Both the position numbers and the translations under genes were made by a program. This document shows, one piece after another, positions 33,416 to 41,056 of a stretch of DNA of 64,000 nt. The stretch spans positions 1 to 64,000 of the IMG/VR virus record IMGVR_UViG_3300042390_000257. One strand, 5' to 3'. Position 1 is the first letter of the stretch, and every line of letters begins with the position of its first letter. The stretch comes from a virus. The notes below the pieces were generated by a model. It worked only from the letters and a program-made list of their open reading frames with translations. It was not told the origin of the DNA and did no database searches.

Positions 33416-33598
33416 TCAGGATGAACTCGGAGTCTCCTTCGCGGGCTTCTTGGTTGTCATTATGAACGGGACGACGCCACCAGTATGTCGGGAACACAGA
33501 GGTGGTCCGTTCGTTGGGATCATCGTCTCCAGTAGAGAGCCACATTTCGGACATTCCCATCTCCCGGGAGGTACTTGATCGGTTGTTGACTTAGACAT
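33416..33598 (-). CDS. zinc-ribbon protein
   Basis: 60 aa, GGGAGG 5 bases before the ATG. WECPKCGSLLETMIPTNGPP then CSRHTGG: a CxxC...CxxH zinc site of a kind frequent in small actinophage proteins. Function unknown. Confidence 0.65.
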   Translation of the reverse strand: MSKSTTDQVPPGRWECPKCGSLLETMIPTNGPPLCSRHTGGVVPFIMTTKKPAKETPSSS

Positions 33599-33631
33599 GA
33601 CTGCCTCCCTTTGTTTTAAGGTTATCATGTA

Positions 33632-34066
33632 TTACTTTTTAGGTTCAATGACCTTAAAAGCCCACGATTCCTTTTCGGAGTACAGTTCCTGGATTTCTGA
33701 TTGCAATTCGGGGTGTTCCCAAGCCACGGTAGCGAGGGCATCTTCATCCAACATCTGAACGGTGACGGATATCTGATCCCACAGGTCGTTCTTCTCAGCC
33801 CATTCGCGGGCTGACTCATGGTTCAAGGAAACTGAGACGCGACGCTCGCGCTTTAATTGAATACCACCCTTGGTCTCAATCCACTTGCTTCCCTTATGGT
33901 CGGCATATCCATCAGTGTCAACTAGCGCCGACAACTCTTTTTTCAATTCGTCGGTACGGGCAGTGGCTAAATCACTGAAGGTTTTTGATTTGAGGTATTC
34001 CTCGGTAAGCCTTTGGATGTAGTTGTCCTCAGACGGTGATGGTTCTTGTCTAATAATTTTGGGCAT
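33632..34066 (-). CDS. hypothetical helical protein of the replication operon
   Basis: 144 aa. Helical start with charged residues, then KGSKWIETKGGIQLKRERRVSVSL and a C-terminal helical part. I recall similar unnamed genes next to primase in actinophages. AGGAGG precedes the ATG. Confidence 0.65.
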   Translation of the reverse strand: MPKIIRQEPSPSEDNYIQRLTEEYLKSKTFSDLATARTDELKKELSALVDTDGYADHKGSKWIETKGGIQLKRERRVSVSLNHESAREWAEKNDLWDQISVTVQMLDEDALATVAWEHPELQSEIQELYSEKESWAFKVIEPKK

Positions 34067-34105
34067 TTGGTCCTCCTGGGTTGATTTGTAAATATAGCGC
34101 GCAGA

Positions 34106-35023
34106 TTACCAATTCGGCATTTGCGTTGAGTTTATTAATCCGAGTTCTATTTCATTATTGGTCATGTCACCAATGTCTTTGGCGGTAGTCCCCGAATAAT
34201 CCCACCACCATACACCTTTGCGGAAGTATGGCAAGGATTTAAAGAACTTCTTTGATGACTGTTTTCCAGCATCGTCGTTATCCATTGCAATGATTACCTT
34301 GTCAGCAACTGATGCTAAGAGACCGATCTGCTTGGTACTGACAGCCGCCCCAAAAGTCGCTAAGGCTTGTGGCTTGTCAAAGACACTGGCAAAGCGCACA
34401 ACATCAAGTGGGGATTCCACCAAGATTGCTGTACCGCCCTTGAAGCGTTCAATGCCAAACAGGCTCTCAGATTTCTTAACACCAACTGGGAAGTTGCGAA
34501 CCCAGTCCTTAGCCTTGGTCTGCCATCCCTGTAGGTCACCAAACTGGTTAACGATGGGGATAATCCAAGCGGATCGCTCTGTATCCCAACGGATACCATG
34601 ACTTCGGGCTTGGTCAGGGTCAATTGCTCGTTTCCTGAGTTCTATTTCGGGTGCGGCACCAAACTTTGAAAATGAAATCCAATCAACTTCGGGTTTCTTT
34701 TTAACAACTTCTACCTCAGAAGTAAGTCTTTCTAAGTTGCGGTCAATCAGAAAGTGATGAACAGCCATAATCGCGTCTGGTTCTCCAGTTAATTCTGAGA
34801 CCAGCATGCTCAATGTTCCGCGGGCACCGCATGAGAAACAAATCCATAGACCAGTCTCTGCGCTCATGCTCCATGATGGGGAACCATCATCGCGTCCCGT
34901 GACGCGCTTATGCACGGGACAGCGTCCTGAGATTTCCTTGCCCTCGGCACGGCGAATATCTACGCCGAGTGATTTGAGGACATTCCCAAGATCAGTCAAA
35001 TGCGTCTCCGACACCATAGCCAT
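34106..35023 (-). CDS. dnaG: DnaG-type DNA primase
   Basis: 305 aa. Zinc finger CPVH (35-38) and CFSC (62-65) of CHC2 type, then a TOPRIM domain with AILVESPLDVVRF (Glu) and VIIAMDNDDAGK (DxD) about 190-245. It lacks the helicase-binding C-domain of bacterial DnaG, usual in phages. Makes RNA primers for the polymerase. Starts at 35023 or the ATG at 35017; overlaps the helicase gene by about 30 bases. Confidence 0.9.
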   Translation of the reverse strand: MAMVSETHLTDLGNVLKSLGVDIRRAEGKEISGRCPVHKRVTGRDDGSPSWSMSAETGLWICFSCGARGTLSMLVSELTGEPDAIMAVHHFLIDRNLERLTSEVEVVKKKPEVDWISFSKFGAAPEIELRKRAIDPDQARSHGIRWDTERSAWIIPIVNQFGDLQGWQTKAKDWVRNFPVGVKKSESLFGIERFKGGTAILVESPLDVVRFASVFDKPQALATFGAAVSTKQIGLLASVADKVIIAMDNDDAGKQSSKKFFKSLPYFRKGVWWWDYSGTTAKDIGDMTNNEIELGLINSTQMPNW

Positions 35024-36245
35024 CCGCAGTCACCTCCGAGAAGTCCATGTTCTCCCAGTCCCACTTGATATGTACTTCACCTGTGGGTGCGGAACGGGCC
35101 GCGACTACGCGAATGATTGCTTGATCGTCTAAGTCAGGGTTACGCTCAACGCCGAGTACTAGGTCTGCGTCTTGCACGAACGACGATGAGTAACCAATTG
35201 CGTCGGTAGTAATTGCTCGCGTCTTCTTGTTACCAAGTTTCCAACCAAGAGCCTGCGTCGTTGCCACAACAGGAATGTCAAGTTTCTGAGACATACGCTT
35301 TAGACCACGGGTGATATTGGTTAATGCCTGCGGGCTTCCTTTGGCTTCACCTTCCTCATCGTCCATGAGATACACACCGTCAACGATCAATAGGTCAGGT
35401 GAGTACTCCTTGACCTTGCCCGTAAGGGCTGAGATAGTCGTGAGTGACGAGGTGTCTTCACTGAAGATAAACGGTTGCATGTTCTTGCGTTGCATGAGGG
35501 AGCGACGAATGCGTTCCATTTCTTTGTTATCTAACTCACCACGAAGAATCTTGTTGAATGGGGTCTTGGAGATGATTGCGTCGTAACGCGCTTCTTGTTC
35601 CTCAATGCTCATTTCAAACGAAACGAACATGGGAATCTTGCCATGAATGTGGCAAGAGTTAGCAATGATAAGAGCAAACAAAGACTTACCACGCTTTGGC
35701 TCACCCACGAATACAACGAACTGTTGCGGTCTGAGACCTGAAGTAATTCTGTCTAAACCAAAGAACCCTGTTGGGATACCGCGCAGGGAGTTTGGTGTGC
35801 TACGCATTTCTTCGTAGCGCATAACGCGAGTTTCCCAGTTTTGGATGATGTCAATATCCCGCATGCGGGACACTTCAACCGCGGCTGTTTGGATACCAAC
35901 CGTCAGTGTGTCTAGGGCATCTTTGGTACGACCAACATTCAACAATGGCATTGTTGTTGAGATGACCTCAATCAAACGGTGCTGAGTATGCGCCTGAAAG
36001 ATTTCCTCAATGAGTCGTGAGAATGTTTCAGCCTCGGCGTCATACAACTGGATGTCGGCGTACTGTGACTTGAATACACGCGCTGTCGGTACGGCATTGT
36101 GTTCTCGGTAAAAGCCCGTAAGCCAATGCCACACGCCCTGCCATGTATCTGAAAAGTGTTCTTCCTTAACTCCGGATTTTAACGGCGTTGCAATGTCAGC
36201 AGTTTGGATGATCTTTGAAACTAGGAGATGTTCGGGGGACGACAT
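34992..36245 (-). CDS. dnaB: DnaB-type replicative helicase
   Basis: 417 aa from the ATG at 36245. N-domain (1-130) helical, RecA-like ATPase with GEPKRGKS (181-188), Walker B LLIVDGVYLM and VVATTQAL. The Walker A is the DnaB-type form in which a Gly is replaced (GEPKRGKS). Unwinds DNA at the fork; loader, initiator and primase are adjacent. Confidence 0.9.
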   Translation of the reverse strand: MSSPEHLLVSKIIQTADIATPLKSGVKEEHFSDTWQGVWHWLTGFYREHNAVPTARVFKSQYADIQLYDAEAETFSRLIEEIFQAHTQHRLIEVISTTMPLLNVGRTKDALDTLTVGIQTAAVEVSRMRDIDIIQNWETRVMRYEEMRSTPNSLRGIPTGFFGLDRITSGLRPQQFVVFVGEPKRGKSLFALIIANSCHIHGKIPMFVSFEMSIEEQEARYDAIISKTPFNKILRGELDNKEMERIRRSLMQRKNMQPFIFSEDTSSLTTISALTGKVKEYSPDLLIVDGVYLMDDEEGEAKGSPQALTNITRGLKRMSQKLDIPVVATTQALGWKLGNKKTRAITTDAIGYSSSFVQDADLVLGVERNPDLDDQAIIRVVAARSAPTGEVHIKWDWENMDFSEVTADGYGVGDAFD

Positions 36246-36247
36246 GA

Positions 36248-36682
36248 TTACCACGCTCTTTCGGAACCAAGCACTGTAGCGCGTATCCCAATGATTGCTT
36301 GCTGTTCTTGGGTGGCAACATAAATAACATGAATACTTCTGTTGAAGCGTAGGTCTTCTGCCAATGTTTCAATGTCAGGGTAAGCCTCTACCGAAGTAGA
36401 AACACCTTTGCGGATTAACCAATGCTCAATTTCGGGAACTGCCTCAACTGGCATGAGCGTGTAAATCAATGTACCAATACCACGGCGGTTCACTGAATCA
36501 ATTAGAGACTTCAGTGGTAGTTCGTTTGGCTTCATGGTGTTAACCAGTGTGGGCATGTCTTTGACTTTTGATGCAAACCAGTTGCGTACTGACTTTGCAC
36601 CTTTTGGGTAACTTGCTAAGACTCCCTCAAACAAAACTGCTTGCTGGATTGGTGCGTATGGGGCTAGGTCATTGCCCTGCAT
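36248..36682 (-). CDS. hypothetical protein between helicase and loader
   Basis: 144 aa, mixed alpha/beta with IHVIYVATQEQQAIIGIRATVLG near the C-terminus. Placed between helicase and loader, starting on the last base of the loader stop codon, so likely a replication accessory protein. Not recognised. Confidence 0.65.
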   Translation of the reverse strand: MQGNDLAPYAPIQQAVLFEGVLASYPKGAKSVRNWFASKVKDMPTLVNTMKPNELPLKSLIDSVNRRGIGTLIYTLMPVEAVPEIEHWLIRKGVSTSVEAYPDIETLAEDLRFNRSIHVIYVATQEQQAIIGIRATVLGSERAW

Positions 36683-37275
36683 CAGGACACCGTGCTGATC
36701 GTCATGTCCTCTAGAACAGTTGCAACACGATCACCGTAGCGCCGAACAAATTCGGTTGGGGACAGGCATGTTGTAATGATTGTTTTACGAAGGTCCTCAT
36801 TGCGTCGGCGCAATAAACTCCCGATTTCATGTTGTGAGAATTCAGTTGATCGTTCATCCCCAACTGCATCAAGCACGACAATGTCAAAAACACCCTTGAG
36901 GTACTTGACGATGTGTGGCATGGAGTACATCTCGGGAAGTTCGTTATCGTTGTCAAACTGGTCCTTGAGCATCTCAACATAGCGATCTGCCGTAATGAAC
37001 CGACCTGAAGCAGATTTGTTTGTGAGGATGTCCCGCAAGATAGATACTGCGATTGGGGTCTTGCCAGCACCGCTTGGTCCATGCAAAAACAAACCGTTGG
37101 ATTCACCGCTGATGAACTTAGCGATGGCGTTAAAGGTCTTGTCTGAAATCAGAGATTCTTCGTACTGGGCGTCTTTCCAACGCGGTGGGAAGTTGGCCCA
37201 TGCAAGTCGCTCCTCAAGAGGTCGGTTCTGCCACCATCGTGCTGATTTCCATTCGGTCGGCGGTGCTGAGGTCAT
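36682..37275 (-). CDS. DnaC/IstB-like helicase loader ATPase
   Basis: 197 aa. AAA+ core with Walker A GPSGAGKT (66-73), Walker B VVLDAVGDE near 131-139, sensor-like IITTCLSP and an Arg in RRYGDRV. Loads the DnaB helicase at the origin. Overlaps the initiator gene by 4 bases; this initiator-loader order equals lambda O-P. Confidence 0.85.
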   Translation of the reverse strand: MTSAPPTEWKSARWWQNRPLEERLAWANFPPRWKDAQYEESLISDKTFNAIAKFISGESNGLFLHGPSGAGKTPIAVSILRDILTNKSASGRFITADRYVEMLKDQFDNDNELPEMYSMPHIVKYLKGVFDIVVLDAVGDERSTEFSQHEIGSLLRRRNEDLRKTIITTCLSPTEFVRRYGDRVATVLEDMTISTVS

Positions 37276-38522
37276 GTTGTGGTTCTCCTTGTGAGTTGAT
37301 AATTAACTACGGCTTGCTTGAGTGATGGTGCTAACTCACGCAAGTTCTTGCGGGCAAGAATATCTTCGGGGATGGCAATCCCTGCGTCGGTCAAGATACT
37401 ACGCACAGGAGCCAGTTCGTTGTCAAGCACTGTCGTGCAGTTTGTGATGAGGAAGGATGCTGACTGGATTAAAGTATCAAAAAACGAGATGTCTTCAAAT
37501 GCCACTTCTGCGATACCCACCAGCAACTCGGGGTATCTGTACGCGACATCCATCCCTCGCCTCCAAATAATCTTTTGCATTTTTTGATTAATGTCTTCGT
37601 CCCATGGGAGATCGGAGCCATGCTGAAAATCGTCGGATACCCACCCCAGTATCGGGGAGTTCTGCGAGACCCCCGTCATTTTGGACATCATCCCTGTTTG
37701 GACTTCTCGGGAACAAAAGACTCGCCATGGCGCTGGGGATTCAATGTTCCGTGATAGGGCAAAGAATTCCTCGGTCATCTTGGTCAGGTCGGGGACCTTG
37801 ACCCCAGCGTTGATTAGGCGCTTGATCTGAGCGCGGAATGCTGGGCGCTCCCCCGTGGGGGTTATCTTCCCACCAACCCTGCGGGCGGTGAGTTCAAAAT
37901 GGTCTAGGACTTGTGAGACTTCACTGGTGGTTTTCTTCAGGGCGATGGTCTCATCCCATGGTCGGTCGTTGTCAGGGTCAGCACCAAAAGTGGGCATAGG
38001 TTCTCCTTGTTGTTTTTTCGGGCGAAGCCCACAAAGGAAAATGTCGTTAGACATTTTCCTTTGTACTATATCTAAAGTACTATCTATAGAGACGCGTTCC
38101 CCCTGCTCACAGCCTCGTGGGGGGTTCACTGGTGACCCCCCTGGTAGGTCACTGGTGACCCCCCCTTTGGGGGTAGGCAGGTCACTGGTGACCCCACCTT
38201 TGCGTAGGGCTAGGTCACTGGTGAACCCCCCTTTAGGCTTGCGGTAATTGACAATTATGCTCTTCCCACGGTTCGCTGAAAGTATGGTTGATGTTACTAC
38301 TTTGTGTAACTCTAACCACTTAATTGATCGTTTAACCGTAGAAGGTGACAGTCCTGAGATTCCTGAGATGTCGTCAATTGTCATAATCGGATTGCCGTCA
38401 AAGGGGGTCAAGCGGATGATGCACATGAGGATATGGGAGTGGGTCGGATTGCCCTTTTTGGTGATCAAATCAATCGCCCATATTGGGACCGCGGCAAATG
38501 GTCCGTTAAGTTTTCTAGACAT
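37272..38522 (-). CDS. replication-initiator-like protein containing the candidate origin
   Basis: 416 aa. Residues about 42-72 form a winged helix-turn-helix (DDISGISGLSPSTVKRSIKWL), followed by a basic stretch and a repeat KGG(F/V)TSDL seen three times (96-130), then a C-terminal half of DnaD/lambda-O-like helical type. GAGGAG sits 5 bases before the ATG. The repeat DNA is the iteron array at 38123-38226, and the gene is first in the replication operon, upstream of the loader. Inferred to bind the iterons and recruit loader and helicase. Confidence 0.75.
   Translation of the reverse strand: MSRKLNGPFAAVPIWAIDLITKKGNPTHSHILMCIIRLTPFDGNPIMTIDDISGISGLSPSTVKRSIKWLELHKVVTSTILSANRGKSIIVNYRKPKGGFTSDLALRKGGVTSDLPTPKGGVTSDLPGGSPVNPPRGCEQGERVSIDSTLDIVQRKMSNDIFLCGLRPKKQQGEPMPTFGADPDNDRPWDETIALKKTTSEVSQVLDHFELTARRVGGKITPTGERPAFRAQIKRLINAGVKVPDLTKMTEEFFALSRNIESPAPWRVFCSREVQTGMMSKMTGVSQNSPILGWVSDDFQHGSDLPWDEDINQKMQKIIWRRGMDVAYRYPELLVGIAEVAFEDISFFDTLIQSASFLITNCTTVLDNELAPVRSILTDAGIAIPEDILARKNLRELAPSLKQAVVNYQLTRRTTT
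38031..38064. repeat. perfect 15-bp inverted repeat within the initiator gene
   Basis: ACAAAGGAAAATGTC, four-base spacer GTTA, then its exact reverse complement. Lies beside the AT-rich tract and iterons. No U tract, so not a terminator. Confidence 0.85.
38050..38226. other. candidate replication origin: AT-rich tract plus four iterons
   Basis: Core TCACTGGTGA occurs at 38126, 38149, 38182 and 38215, within GGTCACTGGTGACC units (one arm altered in the first and last). Spacings are 23, 33 and 33 bases. An AT-rich stretch (38053-38091) and the 15-bp inverted repeat lie next to them. The whole is inside the initiator-like gene, as in lambda ori within O. Confidence 0.7.
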
Positions 38523-38730
38523 GGTGGCTCCTCGTGGTGTCGGAAAGCATACACAAGAAAAGGAGGAGAAGGTGTTGCGTACACTGATTTCTTTCTGTAT
38601 GATCTAAACACCGAGTTGGTGGTTCTCCTCGGGTGTCGCTGATCTCCTTGCTCAGCGTGGTGGTTATGGATGGGGCGCTATAGTGTAGAGTTATGCTATA
38701 AGCGCCCCATTCCATACAAGGAGTCCACAC
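38523..38730. promoter_or_regulatory. divergent promoter region with inverted repeat
   Basis: Separates the - strand replication operon from the + strand Dps island. ATGGGGCGCTATA (38670-38682) faces TATAAGCGCCCCAT (38697-38710) with one extra base. TATAGT and TATGCT within it can serve as -10 boxes. A smaller inverted repeat lies at 38610-38637. Likely promoter(s) with an operator; exact start sites cannot be read by eye. Confidence 0.55.
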
Positions 38731-39174
38731 ATGGCGACAGCCCCAGCCCTTACCAAATCCCTCAAAACCCTGTTATCTGACACCGTCACTTTCTACTTCA
38801 TGGCGCACGGATTTCACTGGAATGTTGAGGGTTCTGACTTCAGCCAGTACCACGGTCTCTTCGCAGAAATCTATGAAGATGCCTACACGATGATTGACCC
38901 AGTCGCTGAGAACATCCGCAAACTGGATGATTACGCACCGTTCAATCTTCAGAAGTTTATTGATCTTCGGACACTTGAATTCAAAGAAGTAAGTCCGAAT
39001 CCTAAGGCAATGTCAACGGCATTGTTGAAGGCTAACGAGGCGCTGATCACTCAGTTAAATGCCTCATTCAAAGAAGCAAACAAAGCCGACCAGCAGGGTA
39101 TTGCAAACTTCTTGTCTGAGAGGGTTGACAGTCAAATGAAATGGTCATGGCAACTACGAGCATCGGTTAAGTGA
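38731..39174 (+). CDS. dps: Dps-like ferritin
   Basis: 147 aa. HGFHWNVEGSDFSQYHGLFAEIYEDAYTMID: the motif HxxHWNxxG...H...E of Dps ferroxidase sites is clear near residues 26-55; SERVDSQMKWSWQLRA closes the four-helix bundle. Dps dodecamers oxidise and store iron and shield DNA. In a phage it may protect the genome or the infected cell from oxidative stress, or be a DNA-associated virion factor. AAGGAG precedes the ATG; the gene leads a + strand island inside - strand surroundings. Confidence 0.85.
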   Translation: MATAPALTKSLKTLLSDTVTFYFMAHGFHWNVEGSDFSQYHGLFAEIYEDAYTMIDPVAENIRKLDDYAPFNLQKFIDLRTLEFKEVSPNPKAMSTALLKANEALITQLNASFKEANKADQQGIANFLSERVDSQMKWSWQLRASVK

Positions 39175-39184
39175 GGTAACCATC

Positions 39185-39475
39185 ATGGTTGAAAAGAATA
39201 AATACACACGCAGTGGAGAAACCTTCTCGGGTTATAACAAGCCGAAGGCGACACCTGATCATCCCAGCAAATCACATGCGGTCCTTGCAAAGCAGGGAGA
39301 GACCGTCAAGTTGATTAGGTTTGGTGAGCAAGGCGCCGAGACAGCAGGAAAACCCAAAGAAGGAGAGTCTGAGCGCATGAAGGATAAGCGCGCATCGTTT
39401 AAGGCTCGCCACGGTAAGAATATTGCTAAGGGTAAGATGAGCGCGGCTTATTGGGCCGACAAGGTGAAATGGTAA
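39185..39475 (+). CDS. small basic phage protein (DUF6321-like)
   Basis: 96 aa. SKSHAVLAKQGETVKLIRFGEQGA and KRASFKARHGKNIAKGKMSAAYWADKVKW match a small basic protein found in many marine and freshwater phages, sometimes listed as DUF6321. Function unknown. Follows dps by 10 bases. Confidence 0.7.
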   Translation: MVEKNKYTRSGETFSGYNKPKATPDHPSKSHAVLAKQGETVKLIRFGEQGAETAGKPKEGESERMKDKRASFKARHGKNIAKGKMSAAYWADKVKW

Positions 39476-39738
39476 TGGCTCCCCGTAAAACAGAAAACCC
39501 AAAGAGAACAGCAAAGTATTACCGAGATCATCCTGAGGCTCGGGAGAAGAAGGCTGAAACAGATAAGAAATTTAACGCCAAGCCCGAACAGAAAGAGAAG
39601 CGCCGCGAACTCTCAGAAGAGCGTCGTAAGCGTGGCGTCATGGGTAAGGGTGGAGATGATCTGTCCCATACCAAAGATGGTAAATTAGTTAAGGAAGACC
39701 CATCTAAGAATCGCGCCCGTAACCGAGGAAAGAAGTAA
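39475..39738 (+). CDS. small basic phage protein
   Basis: 87 aa, starts on the last base of the previous stop (TAATG). KTAKYYRDHPEAREKK-like beginning, then RKRGVMGKGGDDLSHTKDG and NRARNRGKK, typical of a small basic protein of cyanophages and other aquatic phages. Function unknown. Confidence 0.7.
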   Translation: MAPRKTENPKRTAKYYRDHPEAREKKAETDKKFNAKPEQKEKRRELSEERRKRGVMGKGGDDLSHTKDGKLVKEDPSKNRARNRGKK

Positions 39739-39740
39739 TC

Positions 39741-39903
39741 ATGGCTGAGAAGAAAAAGAAGGTATGGGAAACCAAAGACCCCACTAAGTCTGATAAGAAA
39801 CTAACCCCCGATCAGAAGGCTAAGGCTAAAGCCTCTGCTAAAGCCGCAGGTCGTCCTTACCCTAACCTTATTGACAATATGAAAGCGTCTAAAAAGAAGT
39901 AGA
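39741..39903 (+). pseudogene. frameshifted small basic phage protein
   Basis: ATG at 39741 opens MAEKKKKVWETKDPTKSD and runs into SAKSRRSSLP and a stop at 39866. If one base of the AAAA at 39840-39843 is dropped, the frame continues as AAGRPYPNLIDNMKASKKK to 39903, which is the C-terminus I recognise from a widespread small aquatic-phage protein. So the gene is either broken, shifted in translation, or carries a one-base assembly error. Confidence 0.6.
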
Positions 39904-39909
39904 TAACAA

Positions 39910-39933
39910 AACACCCCCGCAAGGGGGTGTTTC
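39910..39933. terminator. intrinsic terminator ending the Dps island
   Basis: CACCCCC, GCAA loop, GGGGGTG, then TTTCTT on the + strand and AAAA before it, so it can work for both the + strand island and the - strand gene that ends at 39965. Confidence 0.9.
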
Positions 39934-39964
39934 TTATTGTGGCTACATTTGGATGTAATTGTGG

Positions 39965-40792
39965 CTACATTGCCAAGAGTTGTATTGCGCTCAGAAGGTT
40001 TTCCACATGTTCAATCTTGTCACTGGCAAACATGTAGGTAACTGACGAGCCATCGGCACGGTGGATAACCACCGAGGTAGCGGATGTTTCCTCAATGATT
40101 GCTGGCTCAACCAAACCAATGTCATCAAGACCATTCAGCAGGATGCCAATGAGTTGTTCCTTGGTCGTAGTCTTTTCAATTTCAATACCAAGCAACTTAG
40201 CCTGACGGCGCAATGCAGAAATTGGTTGCATACGCAATTCTTCTTCAGTAAATGCCTCCGGTCTATATTCCTCAGCAATTTGTTTCTCTTTAATTCCATT
40301 AAGGACTTTCTCAAGTGCTTCTTCTCGGTCCGTTTTAACTGCGGGCACTTCGGGCGCTTCTTTAATTTCCTGCACATCAACGACATCAATTGGTGCAAGT
40401 GCATTTGTGAGATCAAGTAGACGGATACCGTTGGCGTGAGCCTTAAGTAGCGTGTCCTCAGTTTCAGGAGCGTCATCCCACAAAACGAGCAACGACTTCT
40501 CACCCGCTAATCGTTGTACATAATTGAGTACTGCGGAGTTTGCATCCTCAGTATCTTCCCAATCCTTGGCATCTTTTAAGACTGAGCGCGGAATACGGTT
40601 ACCGACCATGATGTACTCATGACCGAAGTCAATAATTGCGGTATAGACGCGGTCAAGACTTTCGTCAGGCTTACCGCCGTACCATGGCAGGACAAAGATA
40701 CTGTCATTGACCAGTTCGGACAATGAGTCTTCAATGATGTTGAGGCTGGCGTTACCTTTTCCGATAACACCAATAACTTTCTTGGTGGACAT
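39965..40792 (-). CDS. hypothetical protein with SAP-like C-terminal motif
   Basis: 275 aa. Rossmann-like start (VIGVIGKGNASLNIIEDS, strand-loop-helix), a helical linker with Pro/Glu, then a SAP-like SALRRQAKLLGIEIEKTTTKEQLIGILL and a short beta domain. Located at the end of the tail operon. Not identified. Confidence 0.6.
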   Translation of the reverse strand: MSTKKVIGVIGKGNASLNIIEDSLSELVNDSIFVLPWYGGKPDESLDRVYTAIIDFGHEYIMVGNRIPRSVLKDAKDWEDTEDANSAVLNYVQRLAGEKSLLVLWDDAPETEDTLLKAHANGIRLLDLTNALAPIDVVDVQEIKEAPEVPAVKTDREEALEKVLNGIKEKQIAEEYRPEAFTEEELRMQPISALRRQAKLLGIEIEKTTTKEQLIGILLNGLDDIGLVEPAIIEETSATSVVIHRADGSSVTYMFASDKIEHVENLLSAIQLLAM

Positions 40793-40801
40793 GTTGTTCT
40801 C

Positions 40802-41056
40802 CTATTGGAAGGACTGGCGTATTGATGAGTCACCTACGAGAGTGATCAATCGCAACACCGAGTGAGTGGCACTGGCAATTGTAGCCATAGCCAACCCACT
40901 AAACACAACATCCTCGGAAGATATAAAGACGGAAATAATGATTCCCAGAATTGCCCCAGACAAAACAATGACCCAACCATTCAGTTTTTTTGACAAGGCA
41001 CTTGTAATGATATGAATAACTTTATAAACGGCTAAGCCGCCTATGAGTAAGGTCAC
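40802..41056 (-). CDS. small membrane protein, possible holin
   Basis: 84 aa with three hydrophobic segments (about 2-20, 27-45, 50-74) and charged loops. Size and topology fit a holin, and it follows the last tail gene, a common place. No endolysin is directly beside it, so the call is tentative. Overlaps the gpI-like gene start side by 4 bases. Confidence 0.5.
   Translation of the reverse strand: MTLLIGGLAVYKVIHIITSALSKKLNGWVIVLSGAILGIIISVFISSEDVVFSGLAMATIASATHSVLRLITLVGDSSIRQSFQ

Noticed and set aside
38031-38064. terminator inside the initiator gene
   Set aside because: It is a perfect stem but has no U tract in either direction and would cut off the replication operon. An origin-related role fits better.
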